Positions 57,932-64,000 of a DNA stretch of 64,000 nucleotides are shown piece by piece. The notes beneath the pieces were generated by a model that saw only the letters and a program-made list of their open reading frames with translations, was not told the DNA's origin and ran no database searches. The DNA lies in NCBI GenBank assembly GCA_025175895.1, contig CM045989.1, positions 21,259,928 through 21,323,927 of the forward strand. The letters are read 5' to 3'. Source of the DNA: Wurfbainia villosa (taxonomy: Eukaryota > Streptophyta > Magnoliopsida > Zingiberales > Zingiberaceae). How positions within the stretch are numbered: the first letter of the stretch is position 1; each line of letters opens with the position of its first letter. A program made the translations under genes and the position numbers.

Positions 57932-59023
57932 TGTTGGATCGAGAAGCGTCGCTAGAGGGGGGGTGAATAGCGATCGTAAATCTTTTCTTTTTCGTTCGTT
58001 CGATACGCAAAGTAAGCACAGCGGAAAATAAATGAACACGTTTATTTTACTTGGTTCACAACCCAGCGGTTGCTACTCCAAGGCCCTATCGGTCCTAGAC
58101 CGCGTACGGAGGGCAAAGCACTAAAACGTCTCCTCCTCGTTGGAGGTAGGAGACAACGATTACAAAAACCGAATATACGAGGATGAGGCAACAAGCCTAC
58201 CTCACCTCGTTATGAAGATAAAAATACAGAATATAATATCAAAAATATTACTTGAATCTGCTGCCGACGAAGAAGATCAAAACTTGGCATCGCGTCGGCG
58301 TTATGACGGTGTTGAAGCGTTGGCGTTGTAGGAGCACTTGATGAATAATTGATGTGATTTGGAGATGAATCCTCCCCTCCTTTTATAGACTTTAGCCTAT
58401 GAATTTGTCTCCTATTTCTTTGGAACGGATCATGAATTTTTCCAAATTTTTATCGCGAAGTGGCCGCGTCAAACGTTATCCGTTTTGACCTAGCGCAAAA
58501 GATGAATCGTCGCCATCGATCGGTGATGCCTCTCATCGATCGATGATATGACGATCGATGCATCTCATCGATCAAGCGATAACGATCGACTACCCAATGT
58601 CCGAAGATCATTGCCGGCTGGCCACTTCCTGCGATGTAAGAGATTAGCTCGGAAAATGATAAATACGACGGTTTCTAACCGTCCGATCTCGACCTAGACC
58701 TTCCACAGGAAGTCTTAGTCGAATCGTCGCCTACGGTCATCCCCGTAAAGAGGACACGACCTTACAATCTCTCACTCACACGAGCTTACCTCGATAGTAG
58801 CTCTCGCTTCCGGCCTTCCACTCGATTCCTTCGGCTCCCTCCGAATTCACTCAAGTGTCGCCCGACCACCACGGCTTCCTCCGGGTGTCGCTAGCCTTCA
58901 GCTCCAGCTTTAGTACTTTTCTGCACACTTGATTTAGCTCGTGAGATAACAATATAAACTTAACTTTGTGTCTTTGCCATAATCAAAACACAGGTTCGAT
59001 TATCTAGTGCCCCTGCACCAACA
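57932..59023 (-). repeat. C4 5' LTR (1092 bp)
   Basis: Matches 53772-54847; the differences cluster at 58500-58640. Ends ACCAACA followed by CTTGT. TATA complement 58381-58387. Confidence 0.93.
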
Positions 59024-59028
59024 CTTGT

Positions 59029-59474
59029 GAGATGACTTCCAATTTTAGTTGAATTAAATTTAATGACTTAAACACTTGTCAACCTTGCGTTAGATTCGGA
59101 TTTGACCTTAGGCTCATCAAGTCACCTTTTCAAGATCATGGCTTCCAGGTCGTGGCGAGGCACAGATGCCTTCTTTGATCAGAACAACGACCACTTCCTT
59201 AGACAAAGCCATTTTCAAGAAAATAGAGACTTGACTCACCTAAGACCACTTCCTGGTCTAACTAGTCTAGGATACGGCAAGGTAGCTTCAGCTAGTTCCG
59301 CTCGGTCAAGTGCACCGAACTAGATACGCCTTATCTAGCCCGAATACACAAGACTCCGCTTTCCTAGCGTACTATCATCTCGCCGCATCCTGGTACTATG
59401 TTATCAAGTATTGACGAGTTATAGTCCTATCTAACCATTCTAAAAAGAAAAATAAAAACCTAAGCATGCAATTT
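59029..59474 (-). other. C3: post-gag non-coding piece
   Basis: C3 sequence between its gag end and C4, matching C4 at 55370-55990 with indels. The + strand frame at 59102-59323 is a shadow. Confidence 0.7.
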
Positions 59475-61112
59475 CTAAGTTAAAAGACAAACAAATTTCG
59501 TACTAGCTCCCCCTGGACCGTTGAATTGATTCGGTCTCTCCACATAGTGGATTTGGTCCTTGGGAATCCAGTACTGGTTTGATCCTAAGTTTGAAATTAA
59601 GGTGGTCTTAGGGACCCATGCTTGGACACGTTTTTTATGTCTACTTACGATTGACATATACGACTTATTGGTCGTGTTTGAGCTAAACCCTAGCCCGGCC
59701 TTGTTGTACACGGCCCTTTGCGATCCAAGTAGGAGGTCAAGTCCTTTGGATCCCAAAGTAAACCTTTCCAACGTATTCCTAAGATCTTCAACTTGACTTT
59801 TCAAGAGTGAGTTCTCAACTTCGAGTTTTTCAACCCGAGTTGAGTCCTTCTCTTGAACTCGACTAGTCGAAGAGGTTAGGGAGACCTTGTGTTTGAGGAG
59901 TTTAACTTCCTCAACCAGGGTCTCGACCTTGGACTCGGACTTAGCTAACTTTCTATTTAAAAACTTAATTGCACTATAAAGTGTGGTAATAAGAGAGCGA
60001 CTTACCTTGAGTTTATCTTTTGAACCGGATGCGTATCCGTGGCTTGTCTTGAATAGTGCTTCGCAGTCCGACTCATCTTCGGTTTCCGATTCAAGTTTCG
60101 GTTCTGACTCCATCTTCGATTCCACCGGTTTATCCATAAGGACTCGATCGTTGTCTCCTTCCTCGGAAGCTTCTTCCCAAGTAGCATTGAGTGCCTTTTT
60201 GTATTTTGGTGCCTTGCTCTTGAGTTTTGGGCATTCGGACTTAATGTGTCCAAACCTGTTGCATTCATAACATCTTATGTTTGAACTTTTAGGCTTACCT
60301 TCGTTAGGTTGAGTGACGGCTCATTTTCGGCCCTTGACTATCCTCCGAACAAGGTTGACTAGTTCGGCTTCCATTTCCGAGTCGACCTCCGAATCCGACT
60401 CATCCTCTTCTTCCTTCGGAGGTGGCTTGCTAGCGGTTTTCTTCTTTAAACCTGCAAATAAAGCTATACCTTTCTCGGGTTCCGAATTAGACTGCTCATG
60501 AAGTTCAAAATCAGAAAAAAGTTCATCTAATCTAAGTTTAGAAAGATCCTTGGAGACCTTGTAGGTATCGACCATGGATGCCCACAAGGTAGTCCTTGGA
60601 AAGGAGTTTAGGACATACCTTATAAGATCGCGGTTTTCGACCTTTTGCCCGATTGCGTGTAGGTTGTTGACTATGTCCTGGACTCGGGCGTGAAGTTGCA
60701 TCGCGGACTCATGTTCCTGCATTTTTAGGTTATATAGTTTATTGAATAGAAGATCACGCTTACATACCTTGGCTTCATCGATCCCTTTGTGTAGCTCCAC
60801 TAGTTTTGTCCAAAGGTCCTTTGCGCTTATGAAGGGGCCGACGCGATTTAGCTCTTCCTTGGATAAGCCGCATTAGAGGATTTGTGTTGCCTTGGCGTCA
60901 GCTTCGACTTGTCGTTTTGTCGCAATGGTCCATTGATCATAATCCAAGGAGTCACCCACTTCATTAGTCGGAAGTGTGAAACCCGTTTGGATTATGATCC
61001 ACATCTCGATTTGGGTTTTGAGAAAGCATTCCATCCGACCCTTCCAATAACGAAAGTCATCTCCGTTGTAAAATGGAGGTCGGACGGTGCTAAAACCCTC
61101 GAGATGGGCCAT
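59475..61112 (-). pseudogene. gag: C3 gag with stops
   Basis: Starts MAHLEGFSTVRPPF (61112; chosen over 61127 because C4 has the same start). Capsid region RYWKGRMECFLKTQ, stop near 60873, LFNKLYNLKMQ, RYVLNSFPRTT, LRLDELFSDFELHEQ, then an acidic stretch. After a stop near 60320 come the zinc knuckle CYECNRFGHIKSEC (about 60280-60240), a change of frame, an acidic coiled-coil region (KVETLVEEVKLL) and the SIRE-type end (LERFTLGSKGLDLLLGSQ, AWVPKTTL, YWIPKDQ). Two stops and at least one frame change separate it from a complete protein. Confidence 0.9.
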
Positions 61113-61331
61113 TAGAACAAAAGACACAAGGAGACGAAGACGAAGAAACTAGCAACGACAAAAACACAAAAAAAAAGTACCAAGACTCGCGTCTTGGATT
61201 AGTAGTGCGGGAGAAAAAATAACAAAGCGAAATAAGTCTGAAATAAACAGAATTAAAAAGAAACAAAATCTGTAAAATGGCTAGATTGGTGGTTTCACCA
61301 AATCTTAGCAACCCCCGGCTCTGATACCAAT
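61113..61331 (-). other. C3 leader and primer binding site
   Basis: About 220 bp. Complement of 61316-61329 is TGGTATCAGAGCCG next to the LTR. No coding. Confidence 0.8.
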
Positions 61332-62462
61332 TGTTGGATCGAAGCGGATCGCTAGAGGGGGGGGGGGTGAATAGCGATAAAACCTTTTTCTTTTCTTTTC
61401 GTTCGTTAAAACTCGAGAGATAATTAATTGCAGCGGAAATGTAAATGTAAAGTAAAAAGAGACAAAGGAGTTTTACTTGGTTCGTAGCCTTCGGCTACTA
61501 CTCCAAGGCCCTAGCGGTCCTCGACCACGTACGGAGGGCAAAAACACTAAAGAACTCCTCCCCTTTAGAGGTAGGAGTTTAATCGATACAAGTAAAGCAC
61601 AAAGCTTGAGGTAGAGGGACACTCCCCCTCTCCTCGTTACGATAAAAGCTCCGAAAATGAAAGTACTAAACTGAAATAAAACTCTAACCGACGTAATAAA
61701 ATGAAAACAAATAAACCTAGACGTCGGAGAAGAAGCACTTCGTTGTCGGAGAAGTTGTAGCTTTGCGGAGGCTTTTGGAGGCTTAGAATTGATGATAAAA
61801 CCCTAGGTTAGGACCTCCTTTTATAGCCTTTAAGCCCCTCATTGAATGGGTCTTCAACCAATAGGAATTGGGCACAAAACTCCTTGAAAAATGGTGATAA
61901 AGCTTGACTTCTCGAGGTTGATTTTTGACCATCGGTTGAACTGATTTCTTGGCCGGTTGAACTGATGGCTCAGCAGTTGAACTGATCCTTGGCCGGTTGA
62001 ACTGATGGCTTAGCAGTTGAACTGATTTTTGGCCGGTTGAACTGATTTTTAGACTTTTCGACTGTAATAAAGAGTTAGCTCGAAATATAAGTGAATTCGA
62101 CGGCCACTTGCCATCCGATCTCAACATAGACCTTCCATGGGAAGTCTTGGTCGGATCGTCGCCTAAGGATGTCCCCGTATGGAGGACTCGACCTTACTTA
62201 CGCTCACTCACACGAGCTTACCTCAACATTTACCTTTGAAGCCTTGCTTTCGGTCTCCACCTGATTCCTTCGGCTCCCTCCAAAGTCCTCCCTGTGTCAC
62301 CCGACCACCGCGGCTTCCTCCGGGTGTCACTAGCCTTTAGCTCCAGCTATAGCAATCTTCTGCACACTCGATTCAGCTCGTGAGATAACGACATGAGCTT
62401 AACTTTGTATCGTTTGCTATAATCAAAACTCAGGTTCGACTTAGGTGCCTACTACACCAACA
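61332..62462 (-). repeat. C3 5' LTR (1131 bp)
   Basis: Begins TGTTGGATCG with a long G run, ends CACCAACA followed by AAATC. TATA complement 61819-61825. The phased GTTGAACTG array (61935-62044) is intact here. Confidence 0.93.
61935..62044. promoter_or_regulatory. Six GTTGAACTG units at exact ~20-bp spacing
   Basis: Units start at 61935, 61956, 61976, 61996, 62016 and 62036, alternating between GGCCGGTTGAACTGAT and CAGCAGTTGAACTGAT contexts. The second form contains CAGTTGAACTG, a palindrome around one central base. The array lies about 110 bp from the TATA box on the upstream side for the minus-strand promoter. Confidence 0.7.
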
Positions 62463-63348
62463 AAATCATATTCTTATCATTGATCTAAACATGATGCTGA
62501 ATTACCCATAATATAACGGTAAAATCATGTAACTGAAAACACCATTCATAACTGGAAATAACATGCACATAAAAACATATCAATAATATACGATAACTAC
62601 TTTTACTGCAGGTGAGCAATACTTACCTCCTATGCTTTTCCCAATTTATACCGCTAGATTTCGTAAGGAAAAGATCTCCTACGTGTTTCTTTGCTTTAGT
62701 GTGATACTCTATCAAGTTCTTGAGGAGATCCCTCTTGAAAATCCCTCTTGAATTATTCAATGGTGGAGAAATTATAATGGCTCTCTCCTTTTTTTTTTCC
62801 TTTAGTTTTCCTCAGTGGAGAGAGGATCGACATTTGGAAAAAATGAGAGAGAGAAATAGAGAGAGAGAGGGATGGCTGGAAAAACTAGAGAGGGAGATGA
62901 GAGGCAGTGGCTGGAGAGAAGAGGGAGAGAGAGAGGGGGCGGGAGTGGTCGACGGTGGGAGAGAAGAGGGAGAGAGGGGTTTAGGGTTTAGGGTTTAGGG
63001 AAAAAGAAATATAATTTGGGTTTTCTTAACTTAATTACCCTTTAAATAATTAATCAAATTAACCAACTTCTCCTTTTTTTTTCGCCTATAGATATATTTT
63101 GTTATATCCTACTCATTGGTAATCTTATGACTTAGTGATAGGAAGCCTATTTCCCCAAACCAACGGTTCATGGTTCGAGCCCCAACTAACGAACCATTTA
63201 TTCGAACTTTTTTTTATTCCTATTCTTAATTATTCCTATTCTTTTTATTATTATTATTATTCTTTTCCTATTTTTATTATTTCTATTCTTATTCTTATTT
63301 CTATTTTCCTCTAATAAAAATATAGGAATTAAAATTTGGGGTGTTACA
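62463..63348 (-). repeat. G 5' LTR, second piece
   Basis: Matches about 29048-29941 of the other LTR; its first five bases are the right AAATC duplication of C3. It has three telomere-like TTTAGGG units (62980-63001) where the other LTR has two, and the same tRNA-like module (63113-63260). Ends GGGGTGTTACA. The + strand frame at 62720-62998 lies in GA-rich sequence and is not a gene. Confidence 0.92.
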
Positions 63349-64000
63349 TGAGTTATAAATTTTTAACATAGTGTTGGGTGATGATAATGCATAACCCATG
63401 AATTAAATGCTTAAATCATGCTTCATGCTTAATTTTATAATTTATAATCATGATATGCAATGATTGATGATTTATGATCATGATTGATAGTTCTTGATGC
63501 ATGTTCATGATTGGGTGTTTAGGATGATACTTAACCATGGGTAGAAATGCATGAAATTTTGGTTAAGTGTAAATACCATTAGGAACATCTCACATCCCAC
63601 TATAAGGCTAACTTGATTGAGAACATAGCAATTGGTGAGATGATAGGATGACACAAATGATCCACTAATGCTTATGGCATTTAGATGGGTCATTAAGTGT
63701 ATCAATAGAGCAAAAATATACCAACTATGGGGAAAGAAAATGTTTAATCAATGGACATATTGCCCATAGATCATAGTTGGATATTACAAATGATTTTAAA
63801 AATATTTTATGTTTCATAAACAGTGAGTTTATGTTTTGAAAAGTTTCAAGGCAAGACTAGGCTTTAAAGTTGATACAAACTTTAGATATTTTGCAAATTT
63901 TGAGTTTTTGCCTAATTTTCAAAGATAAAATGAATTTTCATGAAAAATAATTTTTAACTGATAGAGGAACTCATTAGAAATATGTACTTTAAATTTCATA
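63349..64000 (+). mobile_element. A: 3' non-coding region, continues beyond window
   Basis: Starts with the TGAGT duplication of G and then matches the B non-coding region after gag (reverse of about 41260-41975; for example AGTGTTGGGTGATGATAA). No frame. By comparison with B, roughly 0.6 kb more and then the 3' LTR of A should follow outside the window. Confidence 0.82.

Larger units (their letters stand above)
53772..59023 (-). mobile_element. C4: gag-only relative of C3, complete ends
   Basis: LTRs 53772-54847 and 57932-59023, flanked by CTTGT (53767-53771, 59024-59028). Primer site complement 57917-57929. The 3.1-kb interior has a decayed gag and non-coding sequence only. Gag, leader, LTR ends and the post-gag block (55370-55990) match C3, including 59030-59470 of C3 itself, so C4 is a pol-less derivative of the C3 family that landed in a relative. 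It is the youngest insertion of the nest. Confidence 0.93.
48506..62462 (-). mobile_element. C3: SIRE/Maximus-like copia with gag and pol, host of C4
   Basis: LTRs 48506-49633 and 61332-62462, flanked by AAATC (48501-48505, 62463-62467). Primer site complement 61316-61329; polypurine tract next to 49634. The minus strand encodes Gag (61112-59475) and protease-integrase-RT-RNase H (53643-50583), separated by the C4 insertion. Long Gag with a C-terminal WVPK...YWIPK region and a long 3' non-coding stretch with purine tracts point to the SIRE lineage. It inserted into the G 5' LTR. Confidence 0.94.
27962..63348 (-). mobile_element. G: Tekay-like chromodomain Ty3/gypsy, host of three insertions
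   Basis: 3' LTR 27962-29941 on the left; 5' LTR 47417-48505 plus 62468-63348 on the right, split by C3. TGAGT flanks both ends (27957-27961 and 63349-63353). LTR ends are TGTAACACCCC and GGGGTGTTACA, an extended inverted terminus common in plant gypsy elements. Minus-strand order from the 5' LTR: zinc knuckle, protease, RT, RNase H, [B], linker, [C2], integrase ends, chromodomain. Gag capsid and the integrase catalytic core are missing, and frameshifts and stops occur, so G is dead. Without its guests it is about 7 kb. Confidence 0.93.

Noticed and set aside
62720..62998. 92-codon + frame with Arg/Glu/Gly repeats
   Set aside because: GA-rich low-complexity LTR DNA; antisense to G and not open in the other LTR.
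62979..63001. Telomere or chromosome end
   Set aside because: Only three units, inside an LTR and present in its partner.

Overview
This window is plant nuclear DNA made entirely of LTR retrotransposons. I found no cellular gene, no complete tRNA or rRNA gene, and no prokaryotic feature. The lineages (Angela/BARE-like copia, SIRE/Maximus-like copia, Tekay-like chromodomain gypsy), the iMet-type primer binding sites and the nesting fit a repeat-rich angiosperm chromosome. A monocot is possible because copy C1 resembles BARE/Angela, but the species cannot be fixed from this sequence.

Layout. (1) 1-8962: C1, a + strand Angela/BARE-like copia element whose 5' LTR starts before the window. (2) 8963-25014: pieces of a + strand SIRE-like element S, split by a solo LTR X (9415-12758) and by E2 (12804-23479), a minus-strand element with LTRs of about 3 kb and no coding capacity. 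S ends in two LTR heads in tandem (23571 and 24358). (3) 25015-64000: a nest four levels deep. A is a + strand gag-only element (25015-27961, resuming at 63349 and leaving the window). It is split by G, a minus-strand chromodomain gypsy (27962-63348). G is split by C2 (Angela-like, 30613-39263), by B (gag-only, same family as A, 39533-44994) and by C3 (SIRE-like copia with gag and pol, 48506-62462, inside the G 5' LTR). C3 is split by C4 (gag-only relative of C3, 53772-59023). G, C2, B, C3, C4, E2 and X each have a matching 5-bp target duplication that I could read: TGAGT, AGGCG, TTTGC, AAATC, CTTGT, CCATC and TGTAT.

How the parts relate. C1, C2, G and C3 carry broken gag-pol genes and cannot move on their own now. 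A, B and C4 appear never to have had pol and would have depended on SIRE-type partners such as C3. E2 has no recognisable intact protein but similar LTRs, so it too probably moved in trans.

The most interesting signal is regulatory. In the LTRs of S, A, C3 and C4, and in eroded form in B, a block next to the TATA box carries short palindromes (CAGTCGACTG, CAGTTGAACTG or ATCGAT types). In A and C3 these recur about every 20 bp, roughly two helical turns. In B and C4 this block is where the two LTRs of one insertion differ most. Other notable features are a GC- and CpG-rich insert in the C1 leader, arrays of CCAAG/CTTGG hairpin units in the S LTRs, and a C1 polyprotein that keeps one frame but has nine stops, nearly all explicable by C-to-T or G-to-A change.
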